From: Pseudomonadota bacterium
GTDB lineage: Bacteria > Pseudomonadota > Alphaproteobacteria > Rhizobiales > Hyphomicrobiaceae
NCBI GenBank assembly: GCA_023428365.1
Contig: JAEYYQ010000179.1
Location: 1-5,660, forward strand
Direction: 5' to 3'
DNA: 5,660 nt
Part shown: positions 1-5,503 of the stretch, one piece after another
Layout: each line of letters opens with the position of its first letter
Position numbering within the stretch: position 1 is the stretch's first letter
Made by a program: the position numbers and the translations under genes
Notes under the pieces: generated by a model
What the model was told of the DNA's origin: nothing
Database searches by the model: none
Seen by the model: the letters and a program-made list of their open reading frames with translations, nothing else

Positions 1-456
1 GCATTCTTCGCGCCAGGTCGTGAGGAATGTCTTGGTCCGATCCGTCGGTTTCAAGGCCAGACTGCGGGATGAAATGTGCATCTTGAAGCGTCCGCGCATC
101 GGCCACGGACGCGGTTTGAAAACGTGAACCGGAAAACCCGAGACATCGCCGCTGAAGTCGGTCATCGGCTTGATTGGTCCTACTACGGAGCAATCGACAT
201 CGAGCAGAATGATCTGCTTTCCTGGGTAAATCTCCATCGCCTGCAGAATGACGTCCGGTTTCCAGCGAACGATCTCGCGCCAGGTGGCGGTGCCCTTTTC
301 GCGGAAGAAAAAGTGATAGGGGATGGATGGGTCTAAATCGCGCACGAGGCGCTCAGTCAACGCCCTGTAATCGGGCGTGAAAAACCCGCAAACGAGAAAG
401 CTTTCCGGGTGCGCATGTGAGACGATATCGCCGCTGGCATAAGCCTTGGCGTCCAT
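1..456 (-). CDS. Probable nucleotide-diphospho-sugar transferase-like protein, N-terminal part (C-terminus beyond the window)
   Basis: The frame is open from an ATG at 456-454 to the left edge (152 codons, no stop seen), so only the N-terminal part is visible. It is preceded by GGGGGA five bases upstream, a passable but non-canonical ribosome binding site. There is no signal peptide and no membrane segment. The centre reads IILLDVDCSV at about residues 91-100: a hydrophobic strand ending in a DxD, typical of the nucleotide-sugar and metal site of GT-A fold glycosyltransferases. It is preceded by an ALxxYP-like helix (ILQAMEIYPGKQ) and followed by a GDVSGFPV strand and an SSRSLALKPT segment, an order I associate with nucleotide-diphospho-sugar transferase domains. 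The substrate is unknown. Third codon positions seem more A/T-rich than in the neighbours (for example GTA GTA GGA CCA at residues 101-104). The gene follows the MotB-like gene after 88 bp on the same strand. I am confident that it is coding and less sure of the family. Confidence 0.68.
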   Translation of the reverse strand, partial: MDAKAYASGDIVSHAHPESFLVCGFFTPDYRALTERLVRDLDPSIPYHFFFREKGTATWREIVRWKPDVILQAMEIYPGKQIILLDVDCSVVGPIKPMTDFSGDVSGFPVHVFKPRPWPMRGRFKMHISSRSLALKPTDRTKTFLTTWREEC

Positions 457-544
457 GGTGATCCCCCGAGACAGTTATCCCTGTCGATGCCCCGGAAGGA
501 CTCCTAGTCTGGCTACATCTCAGACATATGACGACTACGCGCGA
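457..544 (-). other. 88-bp intergenic gap with two short inverted repeats
   Basis: This gap separates the stop of the MotB-like gene from the start of the transferase-like gene. It holds two small inverted repeats: a 5-bp stem at 507-511/521-525 with a 9-base loop, and a 5-bp stem GACAG/CTGTC at 470-474/481-485 with a 6-base loop just upstream of the ribosome binding site at 467-462. Neither is followed by a T tract on the minus strand, so neither reads as an intrinsic terminator. I see no good -35/-10 pair. The operon may simply continue through here. Confidence 0.4.
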
Positions 545-1570
545 TCAGCGATTGGTCAGCTTCAGCTCGATGCGGCGATTGCGAGTCAGAACCTCTTCGG
601 AGGTGCCATCCTCAAGCGGCTGGAACTCGCCATAGCCTGCGGCCACAAGTCGTTTTGGCGGCACGCCGCGCGAAGCCAGATAGCGGACGACCGAGATCGC
701 GCGTGCGGTCGATAGTTCCCAGTTCGATGGGAATTGCGAACTGCTGATCGGCCGGATGTCGGTATGGCCGTCGACCTGCAGAGCCCAATCGATCTCTTTC
801 GGAATCGACTTCTCCAGCTCCACGATGGCGGCAGCGAGCTGGTCGAGCGCGGCGAGGCCTTCGGGTGTCATATGTGCCTGACCCGAAGGAAACAGCACTT
901 CGGATTGGAACACGAACCGGTCGCCAACGACGCGGATGTCCTTGCGATCCTTCAGAAGCTCGCGCAGGCGCCCGAAGAAGTCGGACCGATAGCGCTGCAG
1001 TTCCTGAACCTGACGAGCGAGCGCGGCGTTGAGCCGCTGGCCGAGATCCTTGATGCGATCCTGGGCTTCCTGATCCTTGCGCTCGGATGCTTCGAGCGCG
1101 GAATTGAGTGCTGCGATCTGCCTGCGGAGTGCGAGAAGTTGCTGGTTCAGCAGATCGACTTTGGCGACCGCCTCGTCTGAGAGCTTGCGTTGTTCGTCGA
1201 GTTGCGCGGTCAGCGTGCCGATCCGTGCCTGACTGCCTTTCAGGGCATCGTCGCTACCTGCCGACAGTCCGCTCAGCCGCGCGTTCTCCTCGCGCAGGGA
1301 TGCGAGCGTGGCTTGCAGTGTTGCCAAGTCATCCTGGGTTGTTTGACCACGGCCTTTTTCAAGCGACAGCAGGTTGGTCAGTTCGGCGATCTGCCGGTTG
1401 AGGCGACGCAACGCGACGTCCTTGTCGCTCGCCTCCTGGCTGACGAAGTACTGCGACAGCATGAAGATCGACAGCAGGAACGTCACAACCAGCAGCAGCG
1501 TGGACAAGACGTCAACGTAGCCGGGCCAGAACTCTCCGCGCTCTCCACCGCGTCGGGTGCCTCGCGCCAT
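545..1570 (-). CDS. MotB/OmpA-family inner-membrane protein with long coiled coil and peptidoglycan-binding domain
   Basis: This 341-residue protein probably anchors an ion-driven motor-like complex to the cell wall. A basic N-terminus leads into one membrane segment (about 18-42, GYVDVLSTLLLVVTFLLSIF). Asp20 sits at its start, where MotB carries its ion-accepting Asp. Residues 46-200 are heptad-like, rich in L, A, Q, R and E, and broken once by a Gly/Ser stretch at 101-107 (GLSAGSD). Residues 215-341 form an OmpA/MotB domain: FPSG at 227-230, DGHTD at 267-271, WELSTARA at 284-291, GVPPKRL at 302-308, AAGYGE at 310-315 and NRRIEL at 331-336, which together hold the usual peptidoglycan contacts. 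The ATG at 1570 lies 3 bp beyond the stop of the MotA-like gene, with GGAG eight bases upstream inside that gene, so translation is probably coupled. It is not flagellar motB by context, since no flagellar gene is nearby. Family is secure; biological role is unknown. Confidence 0.93.
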   Translation of the reverse strand: MARGTRRGGERGEFWPGYVDVLSTLLLVVTFLLSIFMLSQYFVSQEASDKDVALRRLNRQIAELTNLLSLEKGRGQTTQDDLATLQATLASLREENARLSGLSAGSDDALKGSQARIGTLTAQLDEQRKLSDEAVAKVDLLNQQLLALRRQIAALNSALEASERKDQEAQDRIKDLGQRLNAALARQVQELQRYRSDFFGRLRELLKDRKDIRVVGDRFVFQSEVLFPSGQAHMTPEGLAALDQLAAAIVELEKSIPKEIDWALQVDGHTDIRPISSSQFPSNWELSTARAISVVRYLASRGVPPKRLVAAGYGEFQPLEDGTSEEVLTRNRRIELKLTNR

Positions 1571-1573
1571 GCG

Positions 1574-2617
1574 TCAGGCTCCGCGCCGTTTGGGGGCGGT
1601 GTTGGTGGCAATTTCGCGCAGCGTTCCAACAATTTCGGTCTGCTGCGAGGCTTGCTCGTCCACCCACTGCCGGACGACATTCTGCTCAGCACGCATCTGG
1701 CCAACGAGATCGCCGATCCCCTGCGCGAGTTCCTTCACCGCATCGCTGTTGGCCGCTTCATTGACCGGCATCGATTGCAGGCGATCGGTCAGCTCGGTGA
1801 TGGAGCGCTGCATCTCGAATACAGCAGAGTAGAGCTGCCGGTTCATCGGATCGGAAGCGCCCGCGCTGCCACCTGGGGTCAGCTCGGTGATGCCGGAGAG
1901 CCAGTCTTCCAGTTCGTTATAGAATCGGTTCTGAGCGTGACCGGCCTGCAATTCGAGGAAGCCGATGACGAGCGAACCGGACAGGCCGAGTAGAGAGGAC
2001 GAAAACGCTGTTCCCATACCGCGTAGGGGCGCGGACAAACCCGCCTTCAGCTCTTCGAATACCATCGAGCTTTCGGAGGCCTTGGTATCGAGTGCACCGA
2101 TGGTCTGGCCCACTGACGTGATGGTGTCGAGCAAACCCCAGAAGGTGCCGAGCAGCCCTAGAAATACTAGCAGTCCGATGATGTAGCGGCCTGTATCGCG
2201 GGCTTCATCGAGACGCGAGCCGATCGAATCCATGATCGAGCGCATCGACGCCGTCGACAGCGACAGCGTTCCAGTCCGATCGCGCAGCATGGTTGCCATG
2301 GGCGCCAGCAGCACGGGCTTATGGGAAATGGCCAAGCCTGGATCTGCCACGCGGAAAGCGTTGACCCAGCGAATCTCCGGGTACAGCCGAATAACCTGCC
2401 GGAACGAGAACAGGATGCCGATCAGCAGGACGAAGATGATGAGGCCGTTGAGAAACGGATTGTGTACGAAGGCCGACATCAATGTCGGAAAAGCAATCGC
2501 GGCAATAAAGCCGACGAGCACCAGGAAGAACACCATGTTTAACAGGAACCCGCCGGGCGCCGACAGGGTCCGGTGCATGGATCTTGTCGCGAGTTCCGGT
2601 TGCCGCTTTCTTGCCAT
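1574..2617 (-). CDS. MotA/TolQ/ExbB-family proton-channel protein
   Basis: This 347-residue protein is the likely ion-channel partner of the downstream MotB-like protein. It has four membrane segments at about 22-44, 55-75, 145-167 and 201-222. The last two carry the family signature: GLLGTFWGLLDTI (154-166) and GMGTAFSSSLLGLSGSLVIGF (200-220). The loop 76-144 and the tail 223-347 should be cytoplasmic by analogy with MotA. The tail is long, mostly polar helix, with two ITELT segments encoded by a shared 16-bp direct repeat (1787-1802 and 1877-1892). The ATG at 2617 has GAGG eight bases upstream. It overlaps the stop of a four-codon frame (MRLE) in a TAATG arrangement. The gene begins after a 96-bp gap containing a possible promoter and palindrome, so the pair may have its own transcription unit. 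It could be called ExbB- or TolQ-like, but no TonB, ExbD or TolR is adjacent and the partner has an OmpA domain, which favours a MotAB-type unit. Confidence 0.92.
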   Translation of the reverse strand: MARKRQPELATRSMHRTLSAPGGFLLNMVFFLVLVGFIAAIAFPTLMSAFVHNPFLNGLIIFVLLIGILFSFRQVIRLYPEIRWVNAFRVADPGLAISHKPVLLAPMATMLRDRTGTLSLSTASMRSIMDSIGSRLDEARDTGRYIIGLLVFLGLLGTFWGLLDTITSVGQTIGALDTKASESSMVFEELKAGLSAPLRGMGTAFSSSLLGLSGSLVIGFLELQAGHAQNRFYNELEDWLSGITELTPGGSAGASDPMNRQLYSAVFEMQRSITELTDRLQSMPVNEAANSDAVKELAQGIGDLVGQMRAEQNVVRQWVDEQASQQTEIVGTLREIATNTAPKRRGA

Positions 2618-2631
2618 TACTCAAGCCTCAT
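2617..2631 (-). other. Four-codon upstream frame (MRLE) overlapping the MotA-like start
   Basis: An ATG at 2631-2629 begins a frame of four codons ending in TAA at 2619-2617. The last A of that stop is the first base of the MotA-like ATG. The GAGG ribosome binding site of the MotA-like gene (2629-2626) lies inside this mini-frame. The arrangement could allow ribosome reinitiation, or may be chance. No ribosome binding site of its own is obvious. Confidence 0.25.
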
Positions 2632-2653
2632 GGACGGACGCGCTTGCGACCTT

Positions 2654-2665
2654 AGAGATATCTCT
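2654..2665. promoter_or_regulatory. 12-bp perfect palindrome AGAGATATCTCT (possible operator)
   Basis: This is a perfect 12-bp inverted repeat without spacer in the 96-bp gap upstream of the MotA-like gene. It lies about 30 bases downstream of the TATAAT box at 2696-2701, in what would be the 5' untranslated leader. It is A/T-rich against a G+C-rich background. A dimeric repressor could bind here, but no regulator gene lies in the window, so this is inference. Without a loop it is a poor RNA hairpin. Confidence 0.3.
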
Positions 2666-2695
2666 TGTCAGGCAAAACCGGCAAGATCGTGCCCA

Positions 2696-2701
2696 ATTAT
2701 A
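2696..2701 (-). promoter_or_regulatory. Candidate -10 box (TATAAT) for the motor-like gene pair
   Basis: Read on the minus strand this is an exact consensus -10 hexamer, 13 bases after the stop of the monophosphatase gene and 78 bases before the MotA-like ATG. No good -35 lies 16-18 bp upstream: a TTGACG is present but only 10 bp away, and the properly spaced sequence is G-rich. It may be a weak or activator-dependent promoter, or chance. Confidence 0.35.
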
Positions 2702-2713
2702 GCCTTGTTGCCG

Positions 2714-3514
2714 TCAAGCACCCCCGACAGCAGTTTTGAGAATGGGAAGCAGTGCTTTTGAAATCGGCGTGTTCGCGGCGATAATGCCACCGGTTTCAAA
2801 CATATTGCCGCCGCCGTCGAGGTCGCTCACGAAGCCGCCTGCTTCACGAACAAGCAGAATGCCCGCTGCCATGTCCCAGGGCTGCAGATTGTGCTCCCAA
2901 TAGGCATCGAAACGCCCGGCGGCCGTCCAGGCGAGATCGAGCGATGCGGCGCCCGTCCGGCGAACACCGGCGACTTGGCTCATAACAGCCTCAGCCTGCT
3001 TTAGAAATCTTTGGTGTCCAGCGCGCCCCCGATGAGGGATGCCGGTCGATACCACAGCGTCCGCGAGCGTCTGCCGTGCCGCGACGCGCAGACGCCGATC
3101 ATTCAAGAACGCGCCTTTGCCCTTCTCGGCCGTATAGAGTTCGTCGGAGATCGGATTATAGATCAGCCCTGCGACAAGTTGACCTTCGCGCTCCAGGCCG
3201 ATCGAAATCGCGAACAGCGGAATGCTGTGGAGAAAGTTCGTGGTACCATCGAGCGGGTCGATCAGCCAGCGATGAGACTTGTCGTCTCCCTCGACCTCGC
3301 CGCCTTCTTCCATCAGAAAGCCGTAACCTGGGCGCGCCTTGGACAACTCGCGATAAAGGATCTCTTCTGCCCGGTGATCGGCGGCGGAGACGAAATTCGC
3401 CGGTCCCTTGATCGAAACCTGAAGCTGAGCGACCTCGCCAAAGTCGCGGGACAGGCTTCGGGCTGCCTTGCGGGCAGCCGCGATCATAACGTTCATCAGT
3501 GCGGATGTAGGCAT
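2714..3514 (-). CDS. Inositol monophosphatase family protein (SuhB-like)
   Basis: This 266-residue cytoplasmic Mg2+-dependent sugar-phosphate phosphatase is of typical length for the family. The full metal and catalytic set is visible: Glu69 in FLMEEGG, then WLIDPLDGTTNF (83-94) with Asp86, Asp89 and Thr91, and QPWDMAAG (211-218) with Asp214, followed by EAGG (224-227). VSAAD at 42-46 matches the N-terminal (V/T)xxD motif. The substrate cannot be read from the sequence: inositol-1-phosphate is the default, but relatives act on histidinol phosphate, PAP or fructose-1,6-bisphosphate, and SuhB also has an rRNA-related role in E. coli. The ATG at 3514 has GAGG nine bases upstream. The next in-frame ATG (residue 7) has no ribosome binding site. 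The gene lies 117 bp after the Sel1 gene and 96 bp before the MotA-like gene. Confidence 0.95.
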   Translation of the reverse strand: MPTSALMNVMIAAARKAARSLSRDFGEVAQLQVSIKGPANFVSAADHRAEEILYRELSKARPGYGFLMEEGGEVEGDDKSHRWLIDPLDGTTNFLHSIPLFAISIGLEREGQLVAGLIYNPISDELYTAEKGKGAFLNDRRLRVAARQTLADAVVSTGIPHRGRAGHQRFLKQAEAVMSQVAGVRRTGAASLDLAWTAAGRFDAYWEHNLQPWDMAAGILLVREAGGFVSDLDGGGNMFETGGIIAANTPISKALLPILKTAVGGA

Positions 3515-3631
3515 GGGCGCGCGCCTCGTACGGAGAATGGGGAGCAGCCCGGACCGCCGAACGGGTGCAGGCGCGGTAGCTCCGAGTAGCGAGTTCAGCG
3601 CGTCCTGACAAGGAAAAGCAGCAGATGCGCG
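3515..3631 (-). other. 117-bp intergenic gap with a GC palindrome at the monophosphatase start
   Basis: This gap between the Sel1 stop and the monophosphatase start has no clear intrinsic terminator or -35/-10 pair. Its one distinct element is the perfect 10-bp palindrome GGCGCGCGCC (3516-3525). It overlaps the last two bases of the GAGG ribosome binding site (3527-3524) and ends one base before the start codon, so it could influence initiation. Nothing else is recognisable. Confidence 0.35.
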
Positions 3632-4747
3632 CTATTGCGCCAGCATTCCGATCGAGGATCGGTCTCGCCATTCCTGCGCTGCGGCTTCGGCGGCCTGCTT
3701 ATCGCTGCGCGCGAGCTTGGCGATGGCGGAGTCGAGGGCATCATCCTTAAGACCCTGCTCGCGTGCCAGGATCCGCCATTTGGCCGCTTCGGCGAGGTTG
3801 CCCTTCTGCTCCACCAGCAGATGGGCGAGGCGGTTCTGGGCTCCGGCAAAACCTTTATCGGCGGCGGAACGCAGGTAGTCCGCGGCCTTTGGCACTTCGG
3901 CATTGAGGCCGAAGCCGCGCAGCAGCAGCAACGCATAGTCGTATTCAGCTTCGAGCAGACCTTGCTCAGCCGCCCGGCGCATCCAGCGTGCGGCTTCCAG
4001 CGCGTTGGCATCGACCCCATGCCCTGTCTGGTAAAGGACTGCGAGATCGTATTGGGCAGCTACAACCCCTTGTTCGGCGGCGTAATTGATGTGCAAGGCG
4101 GCGCGGCGCGGGTTTTCCGGCTTTCCATCGCCGCTCAGGAAGAGCAGGCCGAGGTTGTAGTTGGCATAGGCATGGCCCTTCGCGGCGGCCTTCTCAAACA
4201 TGTTGGCTGCCGACACGCGATCCTTTTCCACGCCGCGCCCCTCGGCAAGCTGCAGTCCGAGGGCGAATGCGGCTTCCGTGTCGCCAAGCTCGGCACCACG
4301 CGCATACCAGCGTGCGGCAACGACTTCGTCCTTTGGGACGGCCAAGCCCTCGGCGTAAATGCGGCCAACCAAGGTGTGCGCCTGAGGGTCGCCTTTTGCG
4401 GCTGCGCGCTCGGCAAGATCGAGGGCGGTCAGATACTGACCCTGATCGAATGCGATATAGGCGGCGTCTTCCCCCGTCGCGGGTGCGTTGGTTTTTGCTT
4501 TGGTGTCCACAGGAGCCGATGAGGTGAACTTGCTGACGGGATCGGCTTTCGGTGATGCCGTTATCGGTTTCGGCCCTTTTGGCTCGGGCCGCGCCATCGG
4601 TTTGGCCTTCGGCTTAGGTTTTGCCGCGTCTTTGCCGCCCGCCTGGGTGTTGGTCGACCACGAACTGGTTTCGCCCTGCTGAGCCACGGCCGACGTCGCG
4701 GCCGTTAACGACAGACAAACCACAACTGCTGCGGCGACAGCTCGCAT
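3632..4747 (-). CDS. Exported Sel1-repeat (TPR-like) protein
   Basis: This 371-residue protein is probably a periplasmic scaffold for protein-protein contacts. A signal peptide spans residues 1-22 (MRAVAAAVVVCLSLTAATSA then VA), with likely cleavage after AVA and before QQ; there is no lipobox. Residues 36-92 are a Lys/Pro/Ala-rich, probably disordered linker. About six Sel1 repeats of 36 residues follow from 121 to 333, each with the LGxxYxxGxGVxxDxxxAxxWYxxAAxxG pattern in variable form (clear examples at 157-192 and 230-264). The C-terminal 40 residues are Ala/Lys-rich helix. I chose the ATG at 4747 because GAGGAG lies five bases upstream; the in-frame GTG at 4753 overlaps that site and has no spacing. 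The gene starts 9 bp beyond the stop of the ThiE-like gene, so the two are probably cotranscribed and coupled. No enzymatic motif is visible. It may serve in envelope or peptidoglycan organisation. Confidence 0.92.
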   Translation of the reverse strand: MRAVAAAVVVCLSLTAATSAVAQQGETSSWSTNTQAGGKDAAKPKPKAKPMARPEPKGPKPITASPKADPVSKFTSSAPVDTKAKTNAPATGEDAAYIAFDQGQYLTALDLAERAAAKGDPQAHTLVGRIYAEGLAVPKDEVVAARWYARGAELGDTEAAFALGLQLAEGRGVEKDRVSAANMFEKAAAKGHAYANYNLGLLFLSGDGKPENPRRAALHINYAAEQGVVAAQYDLAVLYQTGHGVDANALEAARWMRRAAEQGLLEAEYDYALLLLRGFGLNAEVPKAADYLRSAADKGFAGAQNRLAHLLVEQKGNLAEAAKWRILAREQGLKDDALDSAIAKLARSDKQAAEAAAQEWRDRSSIGMLAQ

Positions 4748-4752
4748 CTGCA

Positions 4753-4758
4753 CTCCTC
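4753..4758 (-). promoter_or_regulatory. Ribosome binding site fixing the Sel1 protein start
   Basis: GAGGAG on the minus strand, overlapping the TGA stop of the ThiE-like gene (TGAGGAG) and five bases before the ATG at 4747. It rules out the GTG at 4753 as start and implies translational coupling between the two genes. Confidence 0.7.
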
Positions 4759-5404
4759 AGGCTGCGGGCACGGCGGCCAAAACGTTCGCAATCTCTCTCA
4801 CGCGTTCCGCCGACTGGGCGGGCGATTGTCCGTTTGGCAAGGTGATGCCGATGAAGTCGGCTCCAGCTCGCGCTAACTCCAGAGCTTCGCTTGAAGACTG
4901 GACGTCCATGGCGACGCAGGGAACCTCGAAAATCTCCGCCCACCACGTGACCAGATCAAGACGGCGCGCACGTGAGGCTTCGACGTCCTTCACGTCCGCG
5001 GGAACGCCGAAGGCGACGTAATCGGCACCCGCTTCTCCGAGTGTCATCGCATCGTGGCGGGATTTGCCGGCATGAGCGCCGACGATACCTTGCGGGCCAA
5101 TGACCTTGCGCGCCTGATCGTAGCGTTCGATCAGTTCGTCTCCAGAGTCTTGGGGAAGATGCACACCATCGGCCTTGAGCTGGCGCGCAAGGGCGGCATC
5201 GCCATAAATCAAAGCTGCGGCACCTGCGGCTTGCGCGTCATGTACGAGCGGGGACACCGCAGCGGCATCGAGGACTGTACCGGCTCCGGGAACGACCAAT
5301 ACGGACGCCGCACCCATGCCAAGTGCTGCCGCGAGGCGTTCGCGTGCGCCATCGCCAGCTTCCACAACCAGGAAGAGCTGAGCGTGGAACTCATGTTCGG
5401 CCAC
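4757..5404 (-). CDS. Thiamine phosphate synthase (ThiE/TenI) family protein with degenerate active site
   Basis: This 215-residue protein has the TIM-barrel pattern of the ThiE/TenI family: LFLVVEAG strand at 10-17, ALIYGDAALARQLKADGVHLPQ at 64-85, IVGAHAGKSRHDAMTLGEAGADYVAFG at 107-133, and ARAGADFIGI at 178-187. It would normally be annotated as thiamine phosphate synthase. Compared from memory with B. subtilis ThiE, the QFREK substrate loop is replaced by VLVVPG (35-40), the Asn of the ND pair is Gly68 (Asp69 kept), Asp79 of ADGVH is kept, the GPxxPTxTK loop is absent after AFGV (131-134), and the GGI phosphate loop is AMDV (165-168). I infer it is not a standard ThiE. I start it at GTG 5404 because GGAAGGA lies eight bases upstream. 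TTG 5455 or GTG 5452 would add 16-17 residues but lack a site. It starts 88 bp after the aldolase stop and is tightly followed by the Sel1 gene. Confidence 0.88.
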   Translation of the reverse strand: MAEHEFHAQLFLVVEAGDGARERLAAALGMGAASVLVVPGAGTVLDAAAVSPLVHDAQAAGAAALIYGDAALARQLKADGVHLPQDSGDELIERYDQARKVIGPQGIVGAHAGKSRHDAMTLGEAGADYVAFGVPADVKDVEASRARRLDLVTWWAEIFEVPCVAMDVQSSSEALELARAGADFIGITLPNGQSPAQSAERVREIANVLAAVPAA

Positions 5405-5412
5405 GGCCGGCG

Positions 5413-5419
5413 TCCTTCC
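5413..5419 (-). promoter_or_regulatory. Ribosome binding site fixing the ThiE-like start
   Basis: GGAAGGA on the minus strand, a strong anti-16S match eight bases before the GTG at 5404-5402. The upstream in-frame TTG (5455) and GTG (5452) have only a GGAG too far away (about 17 bases), so this site supports the shorter 215-residue protein. Confidence 0.65.
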
Positions 5420-5484
5420 GCTGAGAGTATTGAGCGGAGCCCTATTCGGCACCAAATCCGGCGGAAACGTGGCTCCGGGAGAAG

Positions 5485-5503
5485 AGGCGGCCTTAAGCCG
5501 CCT
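5485..5503 (-). terminator. Small hairpin over the aldolase stop codon (weak or leaky terminator)
   Basis: A perfect 7-bp stem, AGGCGGC/GCCGCCT, with a 5-base loop that contains the TAA stop of the aldolase gene. On the minus strand it is followed by CTTCTCCC, only moderately T-rich. On the plus strand it is followed by TTTT. It may cause partial termination or protect the 3' end of the aldolase message, with some readthrough into the ThiE-like gene. Confidence 0.4.

Noticed and set aside
76..336. Plus-strand open frame of 86 codons at the left edge
   Set aside because: It is antisense to the partial transferase-like gene, which has a ribosome binding site, a continuous 152-codon frame and a DxD motif.
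507..525. Inverted repeat after the MotB-like gene as a terminator
   Set aside because: The stem is only 5 bp with a 9-base loop and no T tract follows on the minus strand.
1190..1993. Plus-strand open frame of 267 codons
   Set aside because: It lies antisense across the two motor-like genes, which have clear family motifs. Its product is low in recognisable motifs and has no ribosome binding site; long antisense frames are common in G+C-rich DNA.
545..2617. Zorya-type anti-phage system
   Set aside because: The channel and anchor proteins resemble ZorA and ZorB in plan, but the channel protein is far shorter than a typical ZorA and no ZorC, ZorD or ZorE-like gene is present; neighbours are housekeeping genes.
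2701..2717. TTGACG as the -35 partner of the TATAAT box
   Set aside because: The spacing to the -10 is 10 bp instead of about 17, and the sequence overlaps the stop codon of the monophosphatase gene.
3011..3589. Plus-strand open frame of 192 codons
   Set aside because: It is antisense to the inositol monophosphatase gene, whose metal site is fully intact; no domain is recognisable in the plus frame.
3635..4522. Plus-strand open frame of 295 codons
   Set aside because: It is the antisense shadow of the Sel1-repeat gene. Its regular Gly and Leu patterns simply mirror the Sel1 repeats.
5405..5455. N-terminal extension of the ThiE-like protein starting at TTG 5455 or GTG 5452
   Set aside because: No ribosome binding site at suitable spacing, the extra residues do not resemble the family N-terminus, and a strong GGAAGGA lies ahead of GTG 5404.
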